Positions 33,552 through 42,270 of a DNA stretch of 47,717 nucleotides are shown one piece after another. Below the pieces are notes generated by a model. The model had not been told where the DNA came from. It worked only from the letters and a program-made list of their open reading frames with translations, and did no database searches. The translations under genes and the position numbers were made by a program. The DNA is from an uncultured Succinatimonas sp. (GTDB lineage Bacteria; Pseudomonadota; Gammaproteobacteria; Enterobacterales; Succinivibrionaceae): NCBI GenBank assembly GCA_900317105.1, contig ONFP01000023.1, forward strand, positions 1-47,717, written 5' to 3'. Every line of letters starts with the position of its first letter. Positions within the stretch are counted from its first letter, which is position 1.

Positions 33552-36037
33552 ATAAAATCACCTCCCTCACTGTTAAATCGCATATCGAGCTTTTCTCTGT
33601 CCTTAGCCACAAAGGACAGAAGCTTAAGCTCGCTTTCTGATATAGCCAGATTAAACTGCATAAAATTCCCATCCTTATGTAAAAACAGATCTTTTTTAGG
33701 TATACCCTTAAAAATTTCCTCTCGCTGCGGCGCATTAAGGCCAAGTCTTGAGTAAAGCTCCGTAAGAGCAGGACTTTTAATATCCGCATTTGGCAGATAG
33801 ATTCTGGTCTTAACGCAGTCAAGAATATCCTCAAGCAGCTTTGAGCGGGCAAAGTCATTTACCGACTGAGTCGCAAGAATAACCACGGTATTGTGCTTTC
33901 TCACGGTTTTAATCCAGGAAAGAAGCTGCTTACAGAAATAGCTGTTAGATAGCATCAGCCAGGCCTCATCAATAATGATGGCTGAGCTTTTTACCTTCTG
34001 GATCTCTGAATTGATTAAACTGAAGATGCAGTCTAGAACCGGATAGAGATTTCTATTGCCGTGCTCAAAAAAACTTCCACACTCAAAAACCGTCAGAGCA
34101 GAATTGAGGTCCGGATTGTCCGTACCATCCAGAGGACTGTCAGGATTTACCGAAACAAGGTAATTACGAAGGCTAAGCTTGAGCTCGTTATTATTTAAAA
34201 GATTGTAAAAATCCGTCAGAGAATGTCTCTGTTCAGACTGCTGTGATAATAGTTCAACCGTTCTGAAAATAAGCTGTCGCTCCCCGTCAGTTAGAGTTTT
34301 CCCGTTGTACTCATACAGTTTCTCCACAAACAAAGCTCCCGCACTTATCTTTGATGGAGAGGAAAGATCCAGTAGAGGACAGAACCTGTGAGATGAGGCC
34401 TCTTCCAGACTCAGGTGATTTCCCTTTAAAAAACGGCTTAAGGCATAGAAAGACTGCCCCTTGTCAAAAGCAAAAATCTTCATGCCGTCATATTTTAAAA
34501 GGCTTAAAATAGTGGCCCCTAAAAATACAGATTTACCACAGCCGGGAGGTCCGACCACCAGGCAGTTGGCAAGATCTTTTACATGCAGATTAAGGTAAGC
34601 AGGCTCATGAGCTTTAGAAACAACCTTCATGAGATAAGGAGCATTTTCACCGTAATTAGGATTAGGAGAGACATTCTCCCCACTGTAGTTTTTGTGCAGA
34701 GGCAGAAGATCTGCCACAACCTCAGAAGAAACCATGGCACGTCTTAAGTTCTCGATACTGTGGCCAGGCAGTGAGCCAAGGTATGCATCCGTAGCATTTA
34801 AAGATTCAACTCTGCCAACAAAGCCTAAAGATTCAAAAAGCTTAAGACATTGTCTGGCCTTCTCCTCTAGTGATTTGACAGATTCATCAAAGATGATCAC
34901 CGTAGACGATAGAGCTCCGAAATTATCCGCCTTTTGAGACATGGATTTACGAGCTTCATCCACATTCTCCACCATCTCCTCGGCATCTCTGTCCACAGCT
35001 GAATCAGAAGAGGATGAGAGCATAGATAAAAAAGATTTACGCTTCTGAATCCACAGACGTCGTAAAAGAGCAAGCTTAAGCGAGGACTCAACTTTTGAGT
35101 AGGAAATAAAACGGTTCGAAAAACGAAACTCAAAAGGCAGCGCACATAAGGCTCTTAGCATTCCAAAATCAGAAACCAGAGGAAAGCCGTCAATACTTAT
35201 GACAGCAATATATCTATCCCCAAGCTTTGGACAGTTTCCCGGAATAAAATCATCAGAAGAAAGCATAAGATCCAAAAGCGCTGCTTTTTTAGGGCAGGAA
35301 AGTTCTGTCTTTGCTCCTTTTATACAGTTCAAAAGATAATTAACCGTCTCATGAGTGAGTTTACTCTTAGCTGCCAGAGTGGAACATAAATAAGAGTTCT
35401 CTAAGGACACAGCTTTCTCTTTAAGACCAAGCTCCTCTATCTCACAGAAGGAAGAGAAGCCGTCAATAAAGCTTTTAGACTCCTGATTAAAGGTCTTAAC
35501 CGTATTTAAAAATCTCTGGGGCAAGTGACTGTCACCACGAAACACAGACTCAATGTCAGCTGTCTCAAGGTTGCAGCCAAGCTTAGTGAAACTCAGAAAA
35601 AACTCATTTGTATAGGTGGTATTTTTCTCAAAGAACTCTGCCCTTTTCTCATACAGGCGTTTGGCCTCAGTAGAGCCGTAAAATAATTCACCATTATTAG
35701 GTTTGGCTGAAGTATTCCTTGAACGAATCACATCACAGTTGAAGATGTAAGACTTATCAAGTCTGCGAATACTTCCCGTAATCATCGAATGCAGTTTATC
35801 AAGAGCTTCCTCCGATAAATATGATGTACATTCTGGAGTAATTCTATAGCACTTCATCAGAGCACCGTTTTTGAGAATCACCGTATTCTGCGGGCCCAAA
35901 ATAGCGTAGTCCAGAAGATCAGTAAAACTGTAGTTTCTGGAAAATTTCTTATAGGGCAGAAATATTCCTAAACCAAGACAAATACAAAGCGCAATCAGGA
36001 GCGCACCTGACAGCATAAAAGACGAAACAAGAAGCAT
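33539..36037 (-). CDS. trbE: TrbE/VirB4-like ATPase
   Basis: The 832-residue ATPase powers assembly of the secretion machine at the inner membrane. It has an N-terminal membrane segment (about 5-27), unlike plain VirB4, then a VirB4 N-domain (FTDLLDYAILGPQNTVILKN) and the P-loop domain: Walker A VVGPPGCGKSVF and Walker B SSAIIIDEAWLML, followed by the ATQSVNDFARS stretch typical of the family. The trb-like order and length match TrbE (852). It starts 2 bases after trbD and overlaps trbF. Confidence 0.95.
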   Translation of the reverse strand: MLLVSSFMLSGALLIALCICLGLGIFLPYKKFSRNYSFTDLLDYAILGPQNTVILKNGALMKCYRITPECTSYLSEEALDKLHSMITGSIRRLDKSYIFNCDVIRSRNTSAKPNNGELFYGSTEAKRLYEKRAEFFEKNTTYTNEFFLSFTKLGCNLETADIESVFRGDSHLPQRFLNTVKTFNQESKSFIDGFSSFCEIEELGLKEKAVSLENSYLCSTLAAKSKLTHETVNYLLNCIKGAKTELSCPKKAALLDLMLSSDDFIPGNCPKLGDRYIAVISIDGFPLVSDFGMLRALCALPFEFRFSNRFISYSKVESSLKLALLRRLWIQKRKSFLSMLSSSSDSAVDRDAEEMVENVDEARKSMSQKADNFGALSSTVIIFDESVKSLEEKARQCLKLFESLGFVGRVESLNATDAYLGSLPGHSIENLRRAMVSSEVVADLLPLHKNYSGENVSPNPNYGENAPYLMKVVSKAHEPAYLNLHVKDLANCLVVGPPGCGKSVFLGATILSLLKYDGMKIFAFDKGQSFYALSRFLKGNHLSLEEASSHRFCPLLDLSSPSKISAGALFVEKLYEYNGKTLTDGERQLIFRTVELLSQQSEQRHSLTDFYNLLNNNELKLSLRNYLVSVNPDSPLDGTDNPDLNSALTVFECGSFFEHGNRNLYPVLDCIFSLINSEIQKVKSSAIIIDEAWLMLSNSYFCKQLLSWIKTVRKHNTVVILATQSVNDFARSKLLEDILDCVKTRIYLPNADIKSPALTELYSRLGLNAPQREEIFKGIPKKDLFLHKDGNFMQFNLAISESELKLLSFVAKDREKLDMRFNSEGGDFIWEL

Positions 36038-36039
36038 AA

Positions 36040-36339
36040 TCAGCGGTTATATTTTGGATGATACTTTGAATACTCAGAAGCCTGAGCCTGATAAAAAGAT
36101 CTATAGCGGATATTTCTCACATATACCTGTCTGAACAGAGGATCACTACGGGTCATATGCGCAATAACGGCCCAGCCTGCAAACATAATCAGAAGCGTCT
36201 CAATTGACCCCAAAAGTGAAATATTCAGAATAAAACCAAGCATACACAGCATCAGCCATAGCAGAAACAGAGTTCTCTCTGCACCAAAAAGCGTATGTGT
36301 TCTTAATAATGACGGATAAACCTGATGTTTTTTATTCAT
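36040..36339 (-). CDS. trbD: TrbD/VirB3-like membrane protein
   Basis: This is a 99-residue inner-membrane protein with two close hydrophobic segments (about 20-65) and a polar C-terminus ending in YHPKYNR. The N-terminus PSLLRTHTLFGAERTLFL fits VirB3/TrbD proteins, which begin with a short basic segment and a double helix. It lies directly upstream of trbE, as in Tra2 of plasmid RP4. It follows the pilin gene after 194 bases. Confidence 0.75.
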   Translation of the reverse strand: MNKKHQVYPSLLRTHTLFGAERTLFLLWLMLCMLGFILNISLLGSIETLLIMFAGWAVIAHMTRSDPLFRQVYVRNIRYRSFYQAQASEYSKYHPKYNR

Positions 36340-36533
36340 GAAAAGCTATAGGATCGACAAAACTCTACAAAACAGCATATACCGCAGTACTCTTACACAG
36401 CAGATAAAATGCCCCGCATAGAAAGCAAGCAGAACGCCAACCTGCTATATTTGGGACTTGCCTTCATGTATACGCATATATGAAACCAACTCTGTGCATA
36501 AAAGCCACGACAGAAAGATTACTTCACTCTTAA

Positions 36534-36989
36534 TCAGGCCAGAGCCCTATCCTCATCTACAGGAGAACAGAAATTCAGAAACTTAAAATCTGAGCTGACA
36601 TGCTTCAGGGAACATTGTCTTGAATAGTCGGAGAACACTCTGTTGACAATACGTTCTCCCCTGCCGGATTTAGCCAGGGTGGCACCATTGAAGACACTGG
36701 ACATAAAACTGTTGGCTCCTACCAGAAGAGTCATCACGAACACCAGATAAACTAGAGTTTTCATAAAGCGGTTGATTTCCCCGCCTGTGAAGATCAGAGT
36801 AACACCACAGGAGATAATGCCGATAATGGAAACCGAAAAGGCTACCGGTCCAGTCAGTGATTTCTGAATAGTTTTAAGCCAGTCCTCATAGGGAAGAACT
36901 GCACTTGATGCTGTATCTGCCGCATAGGCGGAAGTAAAAACCGCACACAGGGAAACCAGAGCAACCAGGGTGATTAAAAATCTGTTCAT
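36534..36989 (-). CDS. trbC: TrbC/VirB2-like major pilin
   Basis: The 151-residue precursor has a signal peptide (residues 1 to about 23, TSAYAADT), then two hydrophobic segments (about 53-75 and 80-100) with a positively charged pair in the small loop, the VirB2/TrbC pilin plan. I place the start at the ATG at 36989, which has GAGG 7 bases upstream and gives a signal peptide; a longer reading from 37178 would run into trbB and bury the signal peptide. The tail of about 45 residues with two cysteines (QCSLKH...FLNFCSP) is longer than usual for pilins. Confidence 0.8.
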   Translation of the reverse strand: MNRFLITLVALVSLCAVFTSAYAADTASSAVLPYEDWLKTIQKSLTGPVAFSVSIIGIISCGVTLIFTGGEINRFMKTLVYLVFVMTLLVGANSFMSSVFNGATLAKSGRGERIVNRVFSDYSRQCSLKHVSSDFKFLNFCSPVDEDRALA

Positions 36990-37125
36990 TTCATACCTCA
37001 ATAAAGGAGTCTTATCGTCAGAAGGAACGCTCAGATCCGGTTTAATATTTCTGTTTTTATGTAAAGGAATCTGAAAAAATCCATCAATTAAACCGTTTAG
37101 CAAAGGAATCAGAACGTTAAACGCA

Positions 37126-38085
37126 CTAAATTCCAATTTCCTCGAGTACATAAGCGTTGTTCGAGTATCCTTTGACAAGCACTATGCTCTCTACATGACG
37201 ATAAGGACGTTTTCCCAAAACAATGACCGCGTCTAAAGACAGAGCAATAAGCTCGTCTATCCCTTTTGCCGGAGCATAAGGATGTCTGGAGATTAAAAGC
37301 TTTAATCTGTCCAGACACTGAAGAGCTGAACCTGCATGGATAGATGCAACTCCCCCCTTATGTCCTGTTGAAAAGGCATCAATCATATCTAACGCTTCAA
37401 TGGAGCGGATCTCGCCTACCACGATACGGTCAGGACTAAATCTTAAGGAGGCCCTGACCAGATCACTCATTGAAGTCTTTGTACAGGTAAAAAGATTTAC
37501 ACAGTTATCTGCACTTAATTTCAGTTCTGGAGTATCTTCAATACAAATAATGCGGCAGGCAGGATCAAGTTTTGTAATCCGATTCAGGATCGAGTTAATA
37601 AAACTGGTCTTGCCACAGCCCGTCTGACCACAGATCAGAAAATTCTTACGCTTCTCTATAAGAGAGTTTATTGCTCTGGCCTGACTATCCTTTATAAAGC
37701 CGCTTAAAAGCAGTTCATCAAAGGAAAGATTCAGGGCTTTGAGAACTCTCAGGGTGAAACTGGTTCCTCTTGATAAGGGCGGCATCAGTGCAGAAAATCT
37801 TGCACTAAAGCGTTCAAGCTCACACTCAAGCATTGGAGCTTCCTCATCAATTTCTCTGTCATTAAGCGAGGCTATAGTTCTGACTACAATTTCCGCACGG
37901 GCTTTTGTAAAGTTTTCATCCTGCACAATGGTGCCATCTGTATACTTCACAAAAAATCTTCCGTCTGGATTAAGCATCAGCTCCTCAACTAAACCAGAAT
38001 CAAGAGCACTTACAACTCTGTCACCTAAACCTTCATATAAAGATCTGTATAGATTTTCTTTAATCCTTGTATGGTCTGTGTTCAT
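37126..38085 (-). CDS. trbB: TrbB/VirB11-like hexameric ATPase
   Basis: This is a 319-residue cytosolic AAA ATPase of the secretion-traffic class. Walker A reads [13 protein letters not shown]. Other family blocks: [31 protein letters not shown] (the Asp box), [30 protein letters not shown] (Walker B and His box) and [16 protein letters not shown] take the ATG at 38085 (GAGG 5 bases upstream), 30 bases inside the longer frame. It is the first gene of the secretion operon, with a long AT-rich leader upstream and trbC 136 bases downstream. Confidence 0.93.
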   Translation of the reverse strand: MNTDHTRIKENLYRSLYEGLGDRVVSALDSGLVEELMLNPDGRFFVKYTDGTIVQDENFTKARAEIVVRTIASLNDREIDEEAPMLECELERFSARFSALMPPLSRGTSFTLRVLKALNLSFDELLLSGFIKDSQARAINSLIEKRKNFLICGQTGCGKTSFINSILNRITKLDPACRIICIEDTPELKLSADNCVNLFTCTKTSMSDLVRASLRFSPDRIVVGEIRSIEALDMIDAFSTGHKGGVASIHAGSALQCLDRLKLLISRHPYAPAKGIDELIALSLDAVIVLGKRPYRHVESIVLVKGYSNNAYVLEEIGI

Positions 38086-38110
38086 TTTTACCTCGGGCAA
38101 CATTATCATG

Positions 38111-38152
38111 CACAAAAAAATGGCCCTGCACGTAAGGGTGTCATTTTTTGTG
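38111..38152. promoter_or_regulatory. Inverted repeat in the leader of the trb operon
   Basis: CACAAAAAAATG (38111-38122) faces CATTTTTTGTG (38142-38152), with one bulge, and CCCT/AGGG pair within the loop. It lies 26 bases upstream of the trbB start. Outer arms ATGCACAA (38108-38115) and TTGTGCAT (38164-38171) form a further perfect 8-bp pair. On the minus strand a T7 run follows the inner CCCT/AGGG stem, so it may be an attenuator as well as an operator. Confidence 0.45.
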
Positions 38153-38171
38153 AGAATTCCGAATTGTGCAT

Positions 38172-38715
38172 TGAAATTAAAGGAAAAAGAAATTTTTCTA
38201 AGACGTGATCTGCTGTAAAAGTGAATATACAGAGGAGTTATGATTCTAAGTCTGTTCTAAGTAACCAAAAAATATGCAATTTTTCTCAGATTGCTTCTGA
38301 CTAATAGAAAATGGCTTAATAGAAGTAGAGCCTAGGACTGCATGGTGTAAGCAACCGTTCACGTAATAATATTAATAGTAATAATTACTACTTTTGATAA
38401 TTTTAGGCAAATTTTATTTTTGTTAACTATTTTTTGTAAAGATACTTTGTATAATATAGTATTATAAAATAAAATACAGTATTTTAGATTCTGTTAAATT
38501 TCAGTGCATTAGCGCACAAACATAGAATAGACTTATAAAAAAATGAAATAATCCTCCCAAACAACAAAAGTTTAAAAAATAAGATAAGGCAAATTTTGAA
38601 AACTGGACTATTCTTATAATGCGAGGTGGAAATATTTTGCTTTAGTTTTTTTGCATTATAAATTTATAAGTTTCCACAGCAGTCAAACAAACATAAGTAG
38701 CTACTGGAGGTCGAT
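38172..38715. other. AT-rich divergent promoter region between trbB and the small membrane protein gene
   Basis: No gene is supported. The middle (38350-38480) is strongly AT-rich. A TATAAT hexamer on the plus strand (38450-38455) and another on the minus strand (complement of ATTATA at 38461-38466) are back to back, but neither has a matching -35 box. A strong GGAGG before 38716 closes the region. Confidence 0.5.
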
Positions 38716-39108
38716 ATGACTATAACCAACAGATTAATTGCTCCAGAACACATGCAATCTTCTGACTGGCATTTTAAGATTCCTAAGAAGAAAGTTCAGA
38801 TTTCAGGATATGACGATGATCCATTTGCTGATGATCAGTTCTTTCCTGATGATAACACAGACGTTACCGAGGACTACAGCTTCGTATTTGCCTTCATTAG
38901 GAATCAGATCAGCTGGAGCGAGTTTAAAACCGAGTTTAACAAGCTGAATATGTCACAGAAGTTAAAGGTACCTTTTGTATACTGCGGTTCTATGATACAG
39001 GACTTCGGTTATATTATCAGAGAAGTATTCTCTATTACCGTACCTATTCTCCTGCTTGCATGTCTAGGCTACGTGGCATGGTCACTGATGTTACAGTATT
39101 TCTTCTAG
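38716..39108 (+). CDS. Small acidic protein with C-terminal membrane anchor, 130 aa
   Basis: I do not recognise this protein. It has a basic-polar N-terminus, an Asp-rich stretch (DDDPFADDQFFPDD, about 36-49) and one or two hydrophobic segments at the C-terminus (about 104-129, ITVPILLLACLGYVAWSLML), so it is probably anchored in the inner membrane by its tail, with the acidic part in the cytosol. A GGAGG 5 bases before the ATG and a strong terminator after the stop support a real gene. It faces away from the trb operon across a shared leader; a role in that system is only suggested by position. Confidence 0.7.
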   Translation: MTITNRLIAPEHMQSSDWHFKIPKKKVQISGYDDDPFADDQFFPDDNTDVTEDYSFVFAFIRNQISWSEFKTEFNKLNMSQKLKVPFVYCGSMIQDFGYIIREVFSITVPILLLACLGYVAWSLMLQYFF

Positions 39109-39135
39109 TATCTTCCAAAGGAGGACTCTGAATGC

Positions 39136-39174
39136 ACGGGAAAGAGCGAAAGTTCTTTCCCGTTTGCTTTTTTG
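39136..39174 (+). terminator. Hairpin terminator after the small membrane protein gene
   Basis: ACGGGAAAGA pairs with TCTTTCCCGT around GCGAAAGT, and a T-rich run (TTGCTTTTTT) follows. Confidence 0.85.
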
Positions 39175-39185
39175 AAATGAACCTT

Positions 39186-39222
39186 ATCTGCAGGAAGTAA
39201 TAACAGTCACTTCCTGGCAGAT
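39186..39222. repeat. Inverted repeat of unknown role
   Basis: ATCTGCAGGAAGT (39186-39198) faces ACTTCCTGGCAGAT (39209-39222), a 13-bp arm with one unpaired base and a 10-base loop. No T run follows on either strand, and neither arm overlaps a gene. Confidence 0.55.
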
Positions 39223-39293
39223 GATAATTGCAGGAGCAGATGTTGTATCAGATAAATAAGCCACATGGAACTGGGCATTACCAAAGATTGCCG

Positions 39294-39318
39294 AAAAGCC
39301 CCAGGCTTGGCCTTGGGG
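39294..39318 (-). terminator. Terminator of the secreted-protein gene
   Basis: On the minus strand CCCCAAGGC pairs with GCCTGGGG (one bulge) and is followed by CTTTTC, just past the stop at 39324. Confidence 0.65.
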
Positions 39319-39323
39319 AGATG

Positions 39324-40271
39324 TCAATGACTTACAGGCTTACCGTCATCACCAATCTGCATGGATTTAGCAGTTCCAAGATTACTCTCTTCACTCTTTT
39401 CCTCGGTAGCCATGATAGGCTTGCCATCCTCACCGATTGAAGCAGCTCCGCCACCAGGTTCAAATGGCTTGATAGCAGGTTCTGCCTCTTTCTTCTCCGG
39501 CTCACTTACAGGATCAATAGTATCCTCAGCCACATCCGGTTCAGGCGTTAAGCCATCAGAACCTTTCTTTGGTTTGACGGAGTAATCCTTAGGCGCAAGT
39601 CCTTTTGGTTCTCTTGAGATATAATCTGGCAGCAAGGTAACCGGACCACGGTGATCTTTTGCCAGAGCACTTAGATTCTTACAGTCATCAAGGACAGTTT
39701 TGGAAATATCAAAAAAGCCTTCAAGCGGGATCTTATAGACTCGAGGTTCGGTAGTCTCTCCCTGCAGAACGGCAATCTTAAGACTTCCCCCCTCGGAGAT
39801 CTGCAAAAACAGATCAGAGAGTTTCTTCTCCTGAGTGGCAGTTAAAGGAGCAAAAATGATTCTGGCAGGAGGAATAATCTCTCCTCGCAGGGAATACTCC
39901 TGACCACTGTCTACAATCACTCTGGCATAGACAAAGCCGCGCTCAAGATCACGTATGCCAATATCAAGAGTTGTCAGATCAAGTCCTAGTGCAGGAGTCT
40001 GACTCTGATACATACACCCTACTCTGAAGGAAAACTTTTTTGTTAAAGACTGGACAACATTAAGAACAGCCTGTCTATGACGGATGGTTCGGTCCATCTG
40101 CAGAATCTTGGCAGGAGAACCTTTGGTGAAGACAAAATCTGAATCGTCGTTAAGTCTCCAGATATATGAAGTTGACAGTTCCCATCCTGACTGCACCGCC
40201 GCGTACGAAGGTGTCATACACAGTGTGGGTATAAGCAGAAGACTTCTTAGAAACTTGGTGCTGAACTTCAT
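39324..40271 (-). CDS. Secreted protein with charged repeat tail, 315 aa, unknown function
   Basis: I do not recognise a domain. The signal peptide covers about residues 1-24 (TPSYAAVQSG). A folded part of about 200 residues follows, with strands such as GIRDLERGFVYARVIVDSGQ and SLKIAVLQGETTEPRVYKIP and a conserved-looking IIPPARIIFAPLT. The last 110 residues are Pro/Glu/Lys-rich and disordered, with two short copies of a motif, IGEDGKPI and IGDDGKPV, the second near the end. No Shine-Dalgarno is obvious before the ATG, and upstream lies an AT-rich spacer. It may be a periplasmic partner of the nearby trb system (TrbH/TrbK position is empty), but only proximity suggests it. Confidence 0.7.
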   Translation of the reverse strand: MKFSTKFLRSLLLIPTLCMTPSYAAVQSGWELSTSYIWRLNDDSDFVFTKGSPAKILQMDRTIRHRQAVLNVVQSLTKKFSFRVGCMYQSQTPALGLDLTTLDIGIRDLERGFVYARVIVDSGQEYSLRGEIIPPARIIFAPLTATQEKKLSDLFLQISEGGSLKIAVLQGETTEPRVYKIPLEGFFDISKTVLDDCKNLSALAKDHRGPVTLLPDYISREPKGLAPKDYSVKPKKGSDGLTPEPDVAEDTIDPVSEPEKKEAEPAIKPFEPGGGAASIGEDGKPIMATEEKSEESNLGTAKSMQIGDDGKPVSH

Positions 40272-40476
40272 AATAATGTAAAACCTTATGCTGCAGGTGA
40301 AGAATTAAGCAGTTTATTATCGTGTAATCAGTAATTTCAGAGCTAAATAGAGATAACTGTTTTAGCACTGATATTTTTATTATAGATGATTGATAATATT
40401 TTTTTACAAAAATTGCTGATATAACAATGAGAAAAAAGAGAGCTGTGTTTTATTACGTATAAATATACCTGGCAGT

Positions 40477-41103
40477 TTAATCATCTTCATCCTTTGACTT
40501 TACAAACTCTTCTACAAGGTAAAGTGGAATATTAACAAACCATCCCTGGTCAATATATCCATTCATGGAGAAACGCCAGCCCTGCATTTCCTCATTCGCA
40601 TCGACTACCGTTTTAAGACTTTTTGATCTGACATTATCTCCTGCTTTAACTTCAATTGGATACACCTTGTCCTTCTGAATTACAAAATCTAGCTCTAAAG
40701 TGGAATTATCCTTTGAGTAATAATAAGGATGTTCTTTATTACTTATAAGCTGCTGAGCTACAAACTGTTCAGTGAAAGCTCCTTTGTATTCGGAGAATAT
40801 ATTATTATCTATAAGAATATTTTTAGCCTTAACTTCAGAAAGTGCTCCAAGCAAACCTAAATCTGACAGGAAAAGTTTAAATACACCAAAATCCTCATAA
40901 AAATTCAACGGCATTGATAACGACTTTACTCTTTCAACTTTATAGATAAGCCCTGCATCATTAAGCCACTGAATAGCATCTTCAAATTCTTTGGCTCTTC
41001 CACCTTTCTTTAACATGCTGTAAACAAACTTCTTATTTTCCTTAGCAAGCTGAGATTGCGAGCAATACCCCCTCGGATGAAAACGTGTTTTTTTCACCTG
41101 CAT
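40477..41103 (-). pseudogene. DUF4143-containing ATPase fragment, N-terminus missing
   Basis: The 208-residue frame contains the C-terminal DUF4143 part of the AAA/DUF4143 protein family: the helix pair SQLAKENKKFVYSMLKKGG and DAIQWLNDAGLIYKV, FYEDFGVFKLFLSDLGLLG, and the PD-(D/E)XK-like strand DFVIQKDKVYPIEVKAG. The N-terminal P-loop domain of about 200 residues that family members carry is missing, and upstream DNA is occupied by a small gene on the other strand. I therefore call it a decayed remnant; a short expressed protein is possible. Confidence 0.7.
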
Positions 41104-41141
41104 CAGTTATAATTAAGGTAAGAAATAACAGAGGAATGAGC

Positions 41142-41408
41142 ATGAGTAAAAGTGTTGACGAGCTTGTGGAAGAATTTCTTCAACAGCATGATCTAAGCAA
41201 AAATACACCTGAGATAGCAGAGGAGTTTTTCAGAAAAATAACCGATCCTAAAATTGTTAAACAGAATGTTCAAGCAGCAATTGAAAAAGATTGGAGTTTG
41301 GGAATTCCTGTGATGCAAATGGATTCAAAGGGGATCTATGAGCTCAAACCAGATGGAAGGAAGATTTATACAGAACCTTGCCCGAAGGACAGATTTTTAA
41401 TCAAATAG
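41142..41408 (+). CDS. Small protein converging on a zeta-toxin-like gene, 88 aa
   Basis: This soluble acidic 88-residue protein opens with a helix (KSVDELVEEFLQQHD) and ends with GIPVMQMDSKGIYELKPDGRKIYTE, a pattern I associate with small proteins encoded beside COG4185 zeta-type kinases. The ATG at 41142 has GAGGA 6 bases upstream; an earlier in-frame ATG at 41136 would place the SD too close. It ends 28 bases from the stop of the kinase gene, which lies on the other strand; normally such partners are in one operon. An antitoxin role is inferred. Confidence 0.6.
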   Translation: MSKSVDELVEEFLQQHDLSKNTPEIAEEFFRKITDPKIVKQNVQAAIEKDWSLGIPVMQMDSKGIYELKPDGRKIYTEPCPKDRFLIK

Positions 41409-41436
41409 AGAATATGCAACATTTATTCTGCTCAGT

Positions 41437-42072
41437 TTAATTACTCTCTGAAAAAATCTTTTTAATAAAATCAACATGTAGTTTTTTCTTTGTGAAAAAC
41501 TGTCTTTCTTCTGCAGACTTAAAAAAAATCATTTCAGGACTGTTTTCATTGTCATAAACATAGATTGTATCAGTTCTTTTTATCAATTCAGGTAATATGA
41601 GAAGAGATCTATTGTATCTTCTTAGGATATCTGCATCTGCAACGTTATGTCCTCCTTTTATAACTCTTTGGTGAACTCTCTTGATATTCATTAGAGGAGA
41701 ACCAACTGTTACGTATAGTAAATCAATTCTATATCCTTGCTCTTTTGCTTTATCAGCCAAATCGATGATACTTCTTGAAGATGCAGTTGTTTCTACTGCA
41801 AAACTAGTTTTTTCTCTTATCATTTTTTTTCTAAGAGTTAGTGCAGTTTTAGCCGCCTTAAGATTCGCTATATTCTGTTCGGTTACAGATAACTGGTTAA
41901 TAGAGTTGAATCCCATTTCCTTTACTATGTTGTAAGTAATCACATCTGGATTAACAAGAGGAAGATTCCTATATTCTGGAACGGTATTTTTAAAATTCTC
42001 GTAAATAGTAGACTTTCCTGAACCATTTGATCCTGCAACAATTAAAAGAACAATTTGAGAATTATTTACCAT
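41437..42072 (-). CDS. Zeta-toxin-like P-loop kinase (COG4185 type)
   Basis: This is a 211-residue cytosolic P-loop kinase. Walker A is GSNGSGKST (14-22). Other zeta-like blocks: LVNPDVITYNIV, TLRKKMIREKTSFAVETTASS, YRIDLLYVTVGSPLMNIKRVHQRVIKGGHNV with the conserved R, and ADILRRYNRSL. Zeta toxins phosphorylate UDP-N-acetylglucosamine and poison cell-wall synthesis; for COG4185 members the target is less certain. I use the ATG at 42072 (AAGG 9 bases upstream), 22 codons inside the open frame. No epsilon-type antitoxin is upstream; the small gene at 41142-41408 converges on it. Confidence 0.8.
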   Translation of the reverse strand: MVNNSQIVLLIVAGSNGSGKSTIYENFKNTVPEYRNLPLVNPDVITYNIVKEMGFNSINQLSVTEQNIANLKAAKTALTLRKKMIREKTSFAVETTASSRSIIDLADKAKEQGYRIDLLYVTVGSPLMNIKRVHQRVIKGGHNVADADILRRYNRSLLILPELIKRTDTIYVYDNENSPEMIFFKSAEERQFFTKKKLHVDFIKKIFSESN

Positions 42073-42270
42073 GTTCTGAGACCTTAACTTCTTATGAACT
42101 TTTAAATAATTATATCTTATGCGAGCAAGAAAACCCACGTTTAACCATGAGGAGATCCCATAAAAAGTTAAGCGAAAAACTGAGAATTTAATGACGTTAA
42201 TTAAACCACTATAGCATGGCTAGTTCTTCTACGCATTTTTTTTGGAGTTGAATTTATTTTTCTCTATTGT

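Noticed and set aside
37109..37318. Second frame within trbB and a longer trbC start at 37178
   Set aside because: The longer start would run through the end of trbB and hide a good signal peptide and ribosome site at 36989.
27872..38085. Whole trb region as an intact integrative conjugative element
   Set aside because: No integrase, relaxase or coupling protein in the window and no repeat of the tRNA end.
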